From Flabesymbios commensalis (Eukaryota > Annelida > Polychaeta > Terebellida > Flabelligeridae): DNA of 64,000 nt. The stretch lies in contig OZ024912.1 in the NCBI GenBank assembly GCA_964017125.1, positions 59,957,848 through 60,021,847 of the forward strand, in the 5' to 3' direction. Below the pieces are notes generated by a model, which saw only the letters and a list, made by a program, of their open reading frames with translations, did no database searches and was not told the origin of the DNA. Shown here in pieces: positions 36,690 to 48,235 of the stretch; within the stretch, counting starts at the first letter, position 1, and every line of letters begins with the position of its first letter. The position numbers and the translations under genes are program-made.

Positions 36690-36860
36690 GCGAATTACAC
36701 GGTCCATGCAGACTGCTGCTAATTAAAGCGTGACTTCTAAATATTCATCATTCAAAATGCTAGTAAGCAAGTACCTCTTGGCTGCATGGCCTTTATGAAA
36801 TAATTACTTTTAGCACGAGTCTGGCTGGCGAGGTGGTTAAATCTGACACTAATGGTGCCA
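36690..36860. promoter_or_regulatory. Repeat-free island
   Basis: GGCGAATTACACGGTCCATG, GCTGCTAATTAAAGCGTGAC and TTTATGAAATAATTAC in a short repeat-free stretch. Candidate noncoding element. Confidence 0.22.
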
Positions 36861-36900
36861 GTTCATGGCGGGACGAAATCACCAAAAACGTCGGTCGTTG

Positions 36901-36972
36901 CGAATTAGGCAGTTTACGGTGGTTTTTGCACGGCTACGGCCGTGCAAAAACCACCGTAAACTGACTAATTCG
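36901..36972. repeat. Hairpin with 34-bp arms, one mismatch
   Basis: CAGTTTACGGTGGTTTTTGC in one arm and the complement in the other; loop TACG; outer ends CGAATTAG/CTAATTCG. Confidence 0.9.
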
Positions 36973-36989
36973 AGCGGTTGGACAAATCC

Positions 36990-37330
36990 GTCACGCACGT
37001 ATCCACCGGGATCCATTTCCCGGTCGTGAGTCACTCGATCCCGGTGTACGGATTCCCGGGATCCGTGTCTGGGACCAGAGGCGTCCCGGTGTCGAGAGTG
37101 ATTTGTCCGGCCGTCGTCAGCGAGGGCGAGAACGCGGCCGGTCAATCTTCCGCGTGGACGGGATCGCGGGCGAACCGTGAAATTGAGGGCCGGACTCGAA
37201 AACGTGGCCTCGGGGCCGACATCACCCGGGCCTGCTGGTAGCGGTTTCGGTTTCCGTCGTCTCGGCCCTCCTGGAAATGACCGCACGGATAAGGCACACG
37301 TGGGCTGGTGGGAGCGACCGGTGGTCATTT
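36990..37330. other. CpG-rich island
   Basis: Dense CpG (for example CGGCCGTCGTCAGCGAGGGC) with open frames on both strands (149 codons minus, 87 plus). None resembles a known protein. Could be a CpG island or an unrecognised exon. Confidence 0.3.
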
Positions 37331-37743
37331 GGATCCATCGATCGTGTAATATACGTTACCAATTTCTCTCCAGTGGAGGCTAAAGGGTCACTGAGAAACC
37401 GATCTAAATGCCAGTGTCAACTCGTCCCGGCAGTAATTTGCCACCACTTTCAAGGTTCGGCTGTCGGATAAACTACTCTGAGAAGCACGCTGTTGGGCAG
37501 TTTGAACTACTGGTCGCGATAGCGCAACATTTTTCGTACTAATGTGTCTCATTGTTGGGTTGATGCTAGGGACGTTGTCCCATCATAGAGATAGTGGATT
37601 CTGTTTGCGACAGTGAGTAGGCCTAACTGTACTTAAAACTACTATACATAATTATCATTGCATGGGATGGTGATCTAGAAACTGTCCGGAGCCGGTAGGC
37701 TTACTTTCAAAGTGATATGACTTATCTATCTCGACCAATCACT
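37331..37743. other. Spacer
   Basis: No gene recognised. Confidence 0.45.
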
Positions 37744-37800
37744 CCGACGTCGGCCCAACATTTACCCACCATTGGGTCAAGGTATTGTGTTTGCTGGGAA
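37744..37800. repeat. E-family right half
   Basis: GACGTCGGCCCAACATTTAC, then CATTGGGTCAAGG and tip TTGTGTTTGCTGGGA. Confidence 0.65.
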
Positions 37801-37954
37801 GATACCATGTCTTGTTGCCGCAGCAATGCACAGTTGGATCTAAACTGAGTTTAGCGCAAATGTATGTGTTGCAATTATTGTTAACCGGTCGCTTACAGTC
37901 GCTTACGATCACCTACGTTTTGCAGCCATCACACTTCGGTCTAAAGGGGAACTC

Positions 37955-38133
37955 TTCACAGGTCAATGAAATATCAGCAACGATAAAATTCAGTCGACAT
38001 CAAGACTCGGTCCACAACGATTTGGAAGCCTCGTTAATTGTTGTCGCGTTTTATGTTTAACATATCGAAAAGCTGGTATTTGATGTGCTAATAAGAAGAA
38101 GCCGAATATAATGGGGACCGGTGGTTAAAGGGT
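37955..38133 (-). mobile_element. B-family fragment, degraded
   Basis: GTCGCGTTTTATGTTTAACA and GGGGACCGGTGGTTAAAGGG match the reversed B left end. Confidence 0.5.
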
Positions 38134-38280
38134 TTCGAACCAGTCCTATGACCCCAGGGTGTCAATAATAATGTAGAGTAGGCTGATGGATTCCTGAACC
38201 CATTATCACTTTTCTAACACTAGATAAGACCTTCACATAAGTGCATATTGAATTTAAATATTTTGAGCGTGGATTCAACG

Positions 38281-38360
38281 TTGACGCAAAGCTGGGGTAA
38301 TGCTGGGCCACCGTCTACGGCATCAAAACAGCACTGAGTCAACATCTCGTGTTAGCTGCA
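38281..38360. repeat. E-family element, degraded
   Basis: TAATGCTGGGCCACCGTCTA followed by CGGCATC, right tip ATCTCGTGTTAGCTGCA. Confidence 0.5.
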
Positions 38361-38425
38361 TGTGATGAAATGTGAAATATATCAAAGTTATAAAGTTATC
38401 CTCTGTAAACAGTACGACTATATAG

Positions 38426-38555
38426 TGCCCTTGGATATGAAAGGGTGTGTCTGCCACTTTGTAAAGTAGGCCCAGAGTCACCTTAAATATGAAAGGGTGT
38501 ATCTGCCACTTTGCATAGTCACAGATACACCCTTTCATATCTAAGGGGACGAGTT
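38426..38555. repeat. D-family hairpins, two copies side by side
   Basis: A left half (CCTTGGATATGAAAGGGTGT) followed by a full hairpin (ATATGAAAGGGTGTATCTGC to GATACACCCTTTCATATC). Confidence 0.8.
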
Positions 38556-38621
38556 ATTGGCCGCTACACACGTCTCTTGGATGACCACCTGTTCATGAAA
38601 GAGGACGGTGTTGGGATGTAG

Positions 38622-38713
38622 GCACGAGACATTCACCCAATGTTGGATTGCTGTTGGCCCGCCGTCTACGACGGCGGTCCAACATCAATTCAACATTTGG
38701 TAAATATCTCGGG
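38622..38713. repeat. E-family hairpin
   Basis: ACCCAATGTTGGATTGCTGT, core GCCGTCTACGACGGCGG, then CCAACATCAATTCAACATTT. Confidence 0.7.
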
Positions 38714-38729
38714 ATGCAAGACTAGGCTG

Positions 38730-38960
38730 GATGGCCGGGGTTGGTTGGCCGCTTATCGGCTCGCTTTTCAGCCCATCAAACTCAATAGAATAGCGATGAG
38801 CGGGCTGAGGTAAAGCAGACCGGGGCCCGGCGCCCGACCACTCGCTCAGCGAGAAAGCGATGGCGACATCCTACCCTGGGAAAATAGTTTACGCGAGACT
38901 GGCGGGCGCAGGCAGGCCGCGATTGTCGCGCGATCCTGTCTGAGCGACTGTACGCGGCAC
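38730..38960. promoter_or_regulatory. GC-rich repeat-free island
   Basis: GCTTATCGGCTCGCTTTTCA, CCATCAAACTCAATAGAATA and GCAGGCCGCGATTGTCGCGC; no open frame of note. Confidence 0.25.
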
Positions 38961-39116
38961 ACTATGATTGCTGAATGACTGCTATTTATTTCTCTTTTTT
39001 CGTACACTCGATAAATTCCACTTAAGTGGGTGCATATTTTTCCACAAGTTGTATAAATGTGTCAAATTATGATGTCATCACTTGATTTTGTAATCATCTT
39101 CTTCGCGTATGTTCCA

Positions 39117-39290
39117 CTGAACTTTGACCCTTTGAGCCCCTTAAGATCTTGGATCCTCCCAGTAAGATACGTGTGTATAATGTATTTTTGTTCACAGCTG
39201 AGAATGACCCATTAGCCACAAAGGGCAAAAAACGACCTGTTTCAAATACCATTTCATGCTTTTCTGTTTATTCCTAAGCATAGGGATCAA
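39117..39290 (+). mobile_element. Possible degraded F-family element
   Basis: GACCCTTTGAGCCCCTTAAG then GTTCACAGCTGAGAATGACC, weakly like the F start. Uncertain. Confidence 0.25.
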
Positions 39291-39311
39291 TCATAATAAT
39301 CAAATACGGCT

Positions 39312-39379
39312 CTGCAAGGATGAAATGTAATATCTGCTTATTTATAAAGTAAGCATATACTGTCTTTTGGCTGTGCATG
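39312..39379. repeat. D-family hairpin, degraded
   Basis: GTAATATCTGCTTATTTATA followed by AAGTAAGCATATACTGTC. Confidence 0.5.
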
Positions 39380-39657
39380 TATAGTATAATACATAACCAT
39401 ATCTGAACAAAATGAAGTGCCAGACAAAGCGTCAAGGAAGAAATTGACATACAGAAACTGTTGTTTGGACAATCTGTAGTTTTCTATAACATGCTATAAT
39501 ATGCATATGTATGGCGTCTGCCTACTTTTATGTGTCTTGTCTGCTATCTCAGCTAGCATGGCTAGACGAATTTCACAATAATTGTCGTTATGTCATATAA
39601 ATATCACCCAGTATATTAAGTTACTTAATACAATTGACCCTTTACATGTCACATGAA

Positions 39658-39823
39658 GAAACAAACAAACAAACAAACAAACAAACAAACAAACAAACAA
39701 ACAAACAAACAAACAAACAGACAAACAAACAAACAAACAAACAAACAAACAAACAAACAAACAAACAAACAAACAAACAAACAAACAAACAAACAAACAA
39801 ACAAACAAACAAACAAACAAACA
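39658..39823 (+). repeat. (AAAC)n microsatellite
   Basis: About 41 units with a single CAG interruption near 39718, followed by a short CAGA run. Confidence 0.97.
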
Positions 39824-40239
39824 AATCCATAAACAAGCCAGACAGACAGACAGACCGACGCTGGCCTTCCTCTTGTCATCGTATAATACAGAAAGCTAAG
39901 GATTGCTCCTGCTGCATGCTGAACTAATCTCAATTTGTCAGGAAAATGAGACTATTTGCCACCAATTCATCAGAAAGTAATACATCAGCTTTTGAACCCA
40001 CACCTTGTGTTAAGAAAACTCGTTTTCCCTTCCAAATTGCATCGCTGAAAAAACTCGACCAAATTAAAACATTTCTCTGATTCTTTGATATATATCAGTG
40101 CCGCTCCACATGTATACGTTTCCTGGGTCAGTGTACGTTACCACTGGGGCCCGTTTGCCAGATCACCAATTACAGCAAGGCAGCGAGACCCCACTAACAA
40201 TTTTCCACCGCTGCACCGCTGACAGAAAACATGTACGAT

Positions 40240-40320
40240 ACCTTGGGTTATTGCTACTTTAATGTTGGACCAACATTAAAGTCGCAATGGCTAAACATAA
40301 TTATATAATGTTCGTGGGGT
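40240..40320. repeat. E-like element, degraded
   Basis: GGGTTATTGCTACTTTAATG then TTGGACCAACATTAAAGTCG. Confidence 0.45.
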
Positions 40321-40445
40321 TGCAGAGACTTCACCACCCCCCACTACCGTGAACCACGTAATTTGCTTGATGTTCTTTTTTATCCTGTTTGTCAATTACA
40401 CTCTATACGATTTCCACACGTGCGCGAAATCGACAAGCTAGAACG

Positions 40446-40735
40446 GATGAATGAATGAATGAATGAACGAATGAATGAATGAATGAATGAATGAATGAAT
40501 GAATGAATGAATAAATGAATGAATGAATAAATGAATGAATGGACGAATGAATGACTGAATGGATGAATGAATGAATGAATGAATGAATGAATGAATGAAT
40601 GAATGAATGAATGAATGAATGAATGAATGAATGAATGAATGAATGAATGAATGAATGAATGAATGAATAAGGATATTAATCAATCAATCAATCAAATAAT
40701 CAATCAACCAACCAACGAACCAATGCATCAATCAA
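40446..40735 (+). repeat. (GAAT)n then (CAAT)n microsatellite
   Basis: GAAT with scattered variants to ~40670, then a short CAAT/CCAA block. Confidence 0.95.
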
Positions 40736-40797
40736 TCAATTGGGCAATATGCCACTATTGTGCTCATGCAGGCTAAACTGGGCAATGACCACCAGAT

Positions 40798-41365
40798 ACG
40801 ACAGTGGCCATGGTGCAGTGGTTAAAGCTGCCTGCATGGAAAGTCGGAGATCGCGGGTTCGCTCTGGCATTCAAGTTGCAAAGAAACAAAATATTCCTTC
40901 TCCGCTCACTCGTATGCATATGAATATGAATATTGCTTTACGACGCTTTCTGCACAATCATGGCATTATCGCGACAGAAGGAAGCCTGAAATCGGGACTA
41001 TGCCCTACTCTTATTTCGAATGACTACAAGGGTTCTTTATAGTGCACAGTAGCATAGGCAGCACTGTACACTCCAGGACTTTGAACAGTTTGGAGCACTG
41101 TATATGCACAACCACGATGACAAATATCCGGCCAGACCGGGATTCGAACCTGGTACCTCCAGATTACAAGCCCCAGTCGATACGAATGAGCCATCGGGGC
41201 CGGCCCCGCTCACTCATACAGATTCGATATTGTTGAGAGTCTCTGTGACCGAGAGGTAGCGTACTCGGTCTCAGACCGCCAGGACACGAATTTCGAATTT
41301 TGTGTCTGGAGGACACAGAAACTAAAATCCTAATTCTGTGAAACTCAATAGCCTTGACCTCCGTT
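40798..41365 (+). mobile_element. tRNA-derived SINE interrupted by another SINE
   Basis: Outer copy of the two-part SINE. The first half has TGGTGCAGTGGTTAAAGC and B-box-like GGGTTCGCTCTGGC (40798-40914). The second half resumes CCGCTCACTCATAC and GTGACCGAGAGGTAGCGTAC (from 41206). The gap is filled by the insertion at 40915-41205. Confidence 0.75.
40915..41205 (-). mobile_element. tRNA-derived SINE nested in the SINE above
   Basis: Minus strand: head GGCCCCGATGGCTCATTCGT, perfect B box GGTTCGAATCCCGG, body with AAAGAACCCTTGTAGTC, tail AAGCAATATTCATATTCATA. A 13-base duplication with one mismatch (CCGCTCACTCGTA at 40902-40914, CCGCTCACTCATA at 41206-41218) marks the insertion. Confidence 0.8.
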
Positions 41366-41369
41366 GTTG

Positions 41370-41689
41370 TCACCGAGCTAGCTAATACAATGAAGTATGG
41401 GGGAGGGGGTTTTATATAACTTTCTTGTCACCGAGTTCCCATTCAAAACGGTTTCCGTTGACGTCACTGCGTTTCACAGAATCCTGGCGGTTTGAAGCCG
41501 AGCGCGCCACTTCTAGGTCACGGAGGCTCTCCAAAATAGAAAATAACTGCGGGTGGGCGTGAAAGAAGCATTGGGTTTCTCCGAGAACGGGGTCGAACTT
41601 CCGAATACTTGCTACTTGTGACTTGTTACTTGAACTATGGCTTGATAGGCTTGATAGTTTGAAATGGGCTTATGGTGACCGTATAGCGT
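41370..41689. other. Spacer
   Basis: Moderately GC-rich; no gene recognised. Confidence 0.4.
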
Positions 41690-42175
41690 CGTCCCCGGTG
41701 ACCGTGGGGTCAGCCCAAGTCGTCGCTGCGTTGGCCTTGATTGTCGCGGCGTCGGCCCTATATTCGTCGCGGTGTCGGCTCTAGATGTTGTGGCGCTGGC
41801 CTTAGTCGTCGCTGTGTCGGTCCTAGTCGTCGCTGTGTCGGCCCTAGTCGCCGCGCTGTCGGCCCTAGTCGCCGAGGTGTCGGCCCTAGTCGTCGCCTTG
41901 TCAGCTTTAGTCGTCGCTGTGTCGGTCCTAGTCGTCGCTGTGTCGGTCCTAGTCGTCGCTGTGTCGGCCCTAGTCGCCGCGCTGTCGGCCCTAGTCGCCG
42001 AGGTGTCAGCCCTAGTCGTCGCTGTGTCGGCCCTAGTCGCCGCCGTGTCCGCCTATAGTCGTCGCCGTGTCGGCTCTAGTCGTCGCCGTGTCGGCTCTAG
42101 TCGTCGCCGTGTCTGTTCCAGTCGCCCCCATGTCGGCCCCAGTCGCCGTCGTGTTGGCTCTAGTCACTGTTCTTT
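41690..42175 (+). repeat. 21-bp CpG-rich minisatellite
   Basis: About 20 units of GTCGTCGCTGTGTCGGCCCTA with variants. The period is a multiple of three, so frames such as SRRCVGP stay open; these are by-products. Confidence 0.93.
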
Positions 42176-42449
42176 CTCTGAGGCTGGGCTGTGCACGCCG
42201 AGTTTTACATTAGTATTTTGGTTACGGCCCGTGCTCAAAGAGGGCGTCGTGCGACGCGTGAAAACGCTGGCTAGCCACTTCAAAGTGCAGGCATTATCAT
42301 AGCCAATGAGTGGAAAATTGGGAATTGATTGAGAAAGTGAGCCGGGTTATTTGTTATGGCGAGAGGGTGGGAGCATGGTATAGTTTTGTATCTCTGGTAG
42401 AAGCGGTTTGTCACCTTGTCTGCAAATGGCGCTGGTATAACTATCTGGC

Positions 42450-42562
42450 TAGCTGGCTGGCTGGCTGGCTGGCTGAGTGTGGGTGTGGGTTTGAGTGTGA
42501 GTGTGAGTGTGAGTGTGAGTGTGAGTGTGAGTGTGAGTATGAGTGAGTGAGTGAGTGAGTGA
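42450..42562 (+). repeat. (GGCT)n, (GTGTGA)n and (GAGT)n cluster
   Basis: Three short simple repeats in series. Confidence 0.95.
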
Positions 42563-42799
42563 GTGTGAAACTATTATATATTATATTTGATCTTGCACTA
42601 AGACACATGCTTATCTGTCATCCGGCATGCATCTCTCAAAAGTGTGGGTGGAATTTCTAAAAGCCTAAAATTCAAAAGTGGCACCAGCATGTGAAAAATT
42701 GAATTCCCAATGATTTACCACGATATTATTATATGCTATTTTTTGGCGTTTACGTGATTTTGGATCAACAATTTTTTTGATACATTGTAATACATTTTT

Positions 42800-43450
42800 C
42801 ACTCGATGGTCTCCGTTTTAGTCAGGGCCCATTAAAAAAAAAGGCATTCTTAAAGTTTGTAAGTCATTTCTTAGTAGAATTTGTCATGCAGTTGTTTTTA
42901 CACAATTCGGATATGCTGATTCCAAATCCGCCCCATTCCAAGCTGTATTTTTATTTTTTCCTTTTAAAATTAAAAAACAAAATGGCCGCCAAAAGAGCAG
43001 ATTAAGTCACAATAATTATAATCATGATTACACATCATGTCTGGGTGATCAGCGGACACACAAACTTGGTTTTCGTGTTCAAAACAACCTTTTTGTTTTG
43101 AGGAATGTCATGTTCTAAGACCTGGTCAACTATCACGCAATTAATGTTAAAAATCCAAGATGGCCGACAATAATACAGAACGTACCATAACTTTTGTCTA
43201 AGAGTCATAGAAAAGTTTTTTTGCTAAATATAGGTTTTTAATACCAATAAGTCTAGTACAGAACAGTAATGACCTCTAACTTCCATATTACATGTAGTTT
43301 CAGGGAAAAATGCAAGATGGCCGCAATTATACAGCAAGTACCATAACCATTTTTCTAAATGGCGTAGGAAGTTATTTTTGGCGCCTAAATAGTTTTCTGA
43401 TACAAAAAAAATTACACAGCATCAACTTCTATGTTACATGTAGTTACATG
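42800..43450 (+). mobile_element. 'AGATGGCCG' repeat, left copy
   Basis: Contains TTAGTAGAATTTGTCATGCA, GATTCCAAATCCGCCCCATT and AAAACAAAATGGCCGCCAAA, plus later modules AAGATGGCCGACAAT and AAGATGGCCGCAATT. It matches 45850-46490 in inverted orientation. Confidence 0.55.
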
Positions 43451-45849
43451 TGTTTATGAGGAATGCAAAAAATATGATTATATAAAAACAACACATTCGC
43501 TATAAGGCAATTGTACAAAATAACATGAGTTACTCCAATCTCTGTAGCTACATATAAGCTTGATGTGTAAATTGTGTATTGATCCCATCTTTGTGCAGCT
43601 CCGGAATTGATGTAGCGACTCCTTGATAGGACGCCATTGGATACTTTCTCATAGTCCTTATTCACACTTAATCAAACTAAATGTGATAGTTCTTCAGGTT
43701 GAGCAGGAAGCTTTAACATGAGAACTTGTTGCAGTTGTCCATCAATGAAGCTCCAACCACAATATCATAGATGATTATGATATTGTTATCTGGCCAGAGC
43801 TGTATTTATTGCTAAACAGGCCTAAAATACAACCGAAACAATATCCACTTTTTGTGGCAGAGGCTATTGACGAAGAGGATACATTGAAATACTCCAATAG
43901 GCTTATGTTCTAGTTCTGAATGTTTATGAACTAATTTAAATGTCTTCTTTTTAGAATCGATGTGCTGGCGTTGTGGAAGCCTTTGAATGGTAGTTGAATG
44001 GTACGATAAATATCACCAGTTCTAAGTTTACACAGCTAGGCATTGCTATGAGAAGAAAGTTTCGAAAGCAGAATGAGCATCAGTTCTGACAGCATCTGAC
44101 AGTATCTGACAGTTTGATTGCCGTAATAACATTTAACGTCTCAGTATGTACCTCAGCATTTTTTACACTTATGCCAGTGTTCATTGAATGGTTGAATGCC
44201 ATTGTTCTTTATCAAAAGTGGCGAATTTGAACATTGAATTTATTATATTTCTGCAAACTGAAACTGGGTTGCACTCCTTCTGTACTTTATCTGTTATATA
44301 TTCATCTTAGATAACATCACAGTGTGCATGGTAATGTTTTTTGATGTAGGATACATGTGTCTTGCATAGAGTATTAGATGATCAATTTTTATTACTTATC
44401 AATACTCTATAATATATAAGTAATAGATACTCTGCATGAATGATAATTAATCTGCTATGTCTGGAGGAGACATATAGTTATTAGGGACCTATATATCTTC
44501 ACGGCCATCATATCATCTCATCACTGTCTTTAACATTAATACCTCTTCCTACAAAATAGGGTGGTCGCTCCCACATCACTTCAAGACACAACTGAACCTG
44601 CTGGGTAGTTGTATATTATATGAGAGTGAGAGCTTATACCTGATTAAAACTATGCATGACCAGAACCTACTGATCTCACATACATTCTACCATATCACGA
44701 CCACATCTAGAAAGTTTCTGTATTTTATGTTAATCTTCATTAAAATATTCTGATCGTGCTACGAACGGTATCAACGTACTATATTGCCCCAAGTACCACA
44801 TATTCTGTATCATATTTTGTTGCGATAGTGTACCCACTATATATGGGTGACTTGTTTTAGTTGCCAAGACTAGGTTATTTACTAACATCGTCTGAAGATG
44901 GTGTATGTTCATACCATATTTATAAAATAAATTCATCGTCAGTATTTTCAACATTACCCTAGTAAATCAGCATTATCCTAGGAAATGAGCATTACCCTAG
45001 GAAGGAGCATTACCCTAGGAAATGATATTTGTGGATAGCTCCATTTCACCGATCTGCTTGGAATTTGGGCGTCCTCAACCAATAATCTTATATGCCCAAA
45101 ACATATATAAGTCCACTTCTGCACTAAATTACTGATTTCCGATATAGTGTGTAACTGTATGTTATCATAGTTATTGACAGTGATATCATCTATCTCATTC
45201 AAGTTAGGGGAGTAGAAATAGGTGTACATTACGGTTTTGTGTAGATATCTGAGCGGATGGTTGGGACTTTACTCGTTCAATTATGTCTGAAAACTGCATT
45301 ATTCGCGCATTCTGGTCAAAAATATAAAAATGTAGGTGATACCTTTATCGTGATTAAGAAAGATATTTTTTATGTGATGTGCACGTTTTAACCAGCACAA
45401 TAGCCTCTTCCTAGTTACTGTAATCATACATTGTTAAATTTAAACGACTACTTGTCTCAATAGGAACGGAACACGTATGTGTGTCATTATTGCCATGGCT
45501 ATGCAGACCACCTTCATGTAGCAACCTTATGTTTTGCATAACCCTAGTACAGGGCTTGGCTAGAAGGGTGCCACCCGTGGCCAGCGCACATTTAAATTTG
45601 AATTGTCTCCTTATTCCTTACTATAAAAACACGATGCAGGTGGATATCACATATGCCACATACTAATAGGCATACAACGGATATATGGTGAGCGACAGGT
45701 TATCTAGTGCCGGACAGTGATCAACAATCATAAAATATTTTTTGTCAATAGTCTAAACATTTTACAACTTGCCAGATATTGCGTTGGTTTCCCTTGGCTT
45801 CTAAATGTGAAATAATGGCTTTATTAAATACATTATTACACTGGACTAC
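43451..45849. other. Interior between the inverted 'AGATGGCCG' repeats
   Basis: AT-rich, with small frames only. 44953-45022 has four ~20-base repeats with ATTACCCTAGGAAATGA. No transposase seen. Confidence 0.35.
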
Positions 45850-46490
45850 GATGTCTCATTTTTCTGGCGCAACATTTGATTTTTTTCCCCATAACTTTGT
45901 GAAATATTAGCAATAGATGTTATCACGGCTCTGAATTGGTTTCCCGGGTGTGAGAAACCTATATGTAGACACCAAAAACACATCTCCACGTTATTTGAAA
46001 GCAAAGTTATGGCACATTGCCTTGCATTTTGGATTTTGTCCTCTAGCGGCAAACGCACAAGGTGAAATTCAGGGGACTTTTAGTATGTTGCTCAGGTGGG
46101 TTTTAAGACACCGAAATTATGTTTTTATGCTCATTGTAAGCCAAGCCGTGATGTAAAGTTGTGACATTTTCACTAATTTTGGCGGCCATTTTGTTTTTGA
46201 ATTTTGAGTAGGAAAAACCCAAAATAGAGCTTGGCATGGGGCAGATTTGGAATCAACTACAATTACATGCCAAATTCTACTAAACAATGCCATAACAAGT
46301 CAGAAATTTCGAAAATAGGCCCTGGCTTTTTTGTGATTTATGAAAAAATGATCTCTGTCTACCACCGAGATATGTATAATTTAGGGTTTCGGGTCGAGAA
46401 AATTGAATTATTTTTAGATAATTAGACCAATATATCACACACAAATCAAGATGGCTACCGTTTTTTATTTTTTTAAAACCTCATATTATT
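45850..46490 (-). mobile_element. 'AGATGGCCG' repeat, right inverted copy
   Basis: On the minus strand: TTAGTAGAATTTGGCATGTA, GATTCCAAATCTGCCCCATG and AAAACAAAATGGCCGCCAAA, as in the left copy. Confidence 0.55.
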
Positions 46491-46580
46491 AGTTAACTCT
46501 CCCAATATAGTCTTCATTAGACTATACATTACGTGAAGAAATAAATAACTTTTAATATTTAAAATAAGTTATTGGGATGG

Positions 46581-46966
46581 TTGACCGACCGACCGACCGA
46601 CCGACCGACCGACCGACCGACCGACCGACCGACCGACCGACCGACCGACCGACCGACCGACCGACCGACCGACCGACCGACCGACCGACCGACCGACCGA
46701 CCGACCGACCGACCGACCGACTGACCGACCGACCGGACGACCGGACGACCGGACGACCGGACGACCGGACGACCGGACGACCGACCGACCGACCGACCGA
46801 CCGACCGACCGACCGACCGACCGACCGACCGACCGACCGACCGACCGACCGACCGACCGACCGACCGACCGACCGACCGACCGACCGACCGACCGACCGA
46901 CCGACCGACCGACCGACCGACCGACCGACCGACCGACCGACCGACCGACCGACCGACCGACCGACT
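46581..46966 (+). repeat. (GACC)n microsatellite with octamer centre
   Basis: About 90 GACC units; at 46733-46781 they are replaced by six CGGACGAC octamers. The Ser-Val-Gly-Arg and Pro-Thr-Asp-Arg frames are artefacts. Confidence 0.97.
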
Positions 46967-47008
46967 CACTGACTCACTGACTGATGGACCGACTGTTCGA
47001 CTGACCTA

Positions 47009-47258
47009 ATGAGTGAATGAATGAATGAATGAATGAATGAATGAATGAATGAATGAATGAATGAATGAATAAATGAATGAATGAATGAATGAATGAATGA
47101 ATGAATGAATGAATGAATGAATGAATGAATGAATGAATGAATGAATGAATGAATGAATGAATGAATGAATGAATTAATGAATTAATGAATTAATGAATTA
47201 TTGAATTAATGATATCGAATAAAGTAATGAATTAATTAATTGATCAAACAATCAAATT

Positions 47259-47355
<97 letters not shown>
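47009..47355 (+). repeat. (GAAT)n and (CAAT)n microsatellites
   Basis: GAAT to ~47190, TTAATGAA variants to 47235, then CAAT to 47355. Confidence 0.97.
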
Positions 47356-47356
<1 letters not shown>

Positions 47357-48034
47357 CCAAGTGGTATAAATATTAACTCGTCATCTGGTCATGTGGGCTT
47401 GAATCTTGGCGTGTGCTAATGGTTGTGATATTTTGGCTTATGGTAATAATGACGATAAGTATGCCCGGAAAATGTAACTTGATTAAACTGCCACAAAGAC
47501 GTAGTTCCCTATGTACAACCTTCGGATGCATGTCTATGAGATATTGTCCGTAAGATTTAAAAACTATGTTTAAGTCATGAATCACAATCATCCATGCTTC
47601 GACACAGTCGTGATAATGCCTTATTTTTTTCGTTTATGGAAGTCCAATTTGCAACATGTAGGCCTATTCCTTCACACTGTGTTTTACTAGAGTATATGTG
47701 TAGAAACTTTACAATACTCTCTCTGTCTCTTTCTACTATGTGGTAAAACTATAGAAAAAAAATTCCTTCGAAATATAGAGGTTCTTACAAATGAGCCTTC
47801 GTCATGCAAACACGTGAAAATATACGTGATTAATATCATACAAAGTGCGAGGTGTGAAATAAAAAGGTCAAGTCGTGTTAACAATATAGCAATCATAGGT
47901 TAATTTTATTTACAAAACGTGCCACAACATTATTTATGTGTGTAATAATAATATATAATTATATATAATATAGAATAAAATAATTAATGGAAAACAAGTT
48001 GAGTTACGGGTGATGAACGAGGTTTTTTACAGCT
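47356..48034. other. Spacer
   Basis: AT-rich; nothing supported. Confidence 0.5.
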
Positions 48035-48109
48035 TCCCACTGGGCATACGACGTTGTTGCGACGTTGAATCAAATTCAACGTCGCAACAACGTCGTGTAC
48101 CCATTGGGA
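48035..48109. repeat. E-type hairpin with diverged arms
   Basis: 36-base arms with three mismatches: TACGACGTTGTTGCGACGTT, loop CAA. Tips TCCCACTGGG and CCATTGGGA. Confidence 0.85.
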
Positions 48110-48169
48110 TTAGTCTGCGACACAGCTGAAGAGCACTATATATAAATATTGTCATGAGATATCAGTCTG

Positions 48170-48235
48170 ACGTTGGTTCAGTGTTGGGGCAGCACGTCAA
48201 ACATTGTCCCAGCATTGAACTAACGCTTGCTGAAT
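48170..48235. repeat. E-family element, degraded
   Basis: GACGTTGGTTCAGTGTTGGG, then CATTGTCCCAGCATTGAAC. Confidence 0.5.

Noticed and set aside
36879-37328. 149-codon minus-strand frame
   Set aside because: It crosses the hairpin and the CpG island, is overlapped by plus-strand frames, and resembles no family I know.
39593-39933. Cys/Leu/Phe/Val repeat frames resembling membrane proteins
   Set aside because: Products of the AAAC microsatellite.
41127-41205. A functional tRNA gene on the minus strand
   Set aside because: It has a perfect B box, but the body and tail beyond it and the flanking duplication show a SINE.
41741-42302. Arg/Ser-rich frames of 105 and 176 codons
   Set aside because: The 21-bp repeat keeps every frame open; no sign of a gene around it.
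46559-46972. Ser-Val-Gly-Arg and Pro-Thr-Asp-Arg repeat proteins on opposite strands
   Set aside because: Products of the GACC microsatellite.
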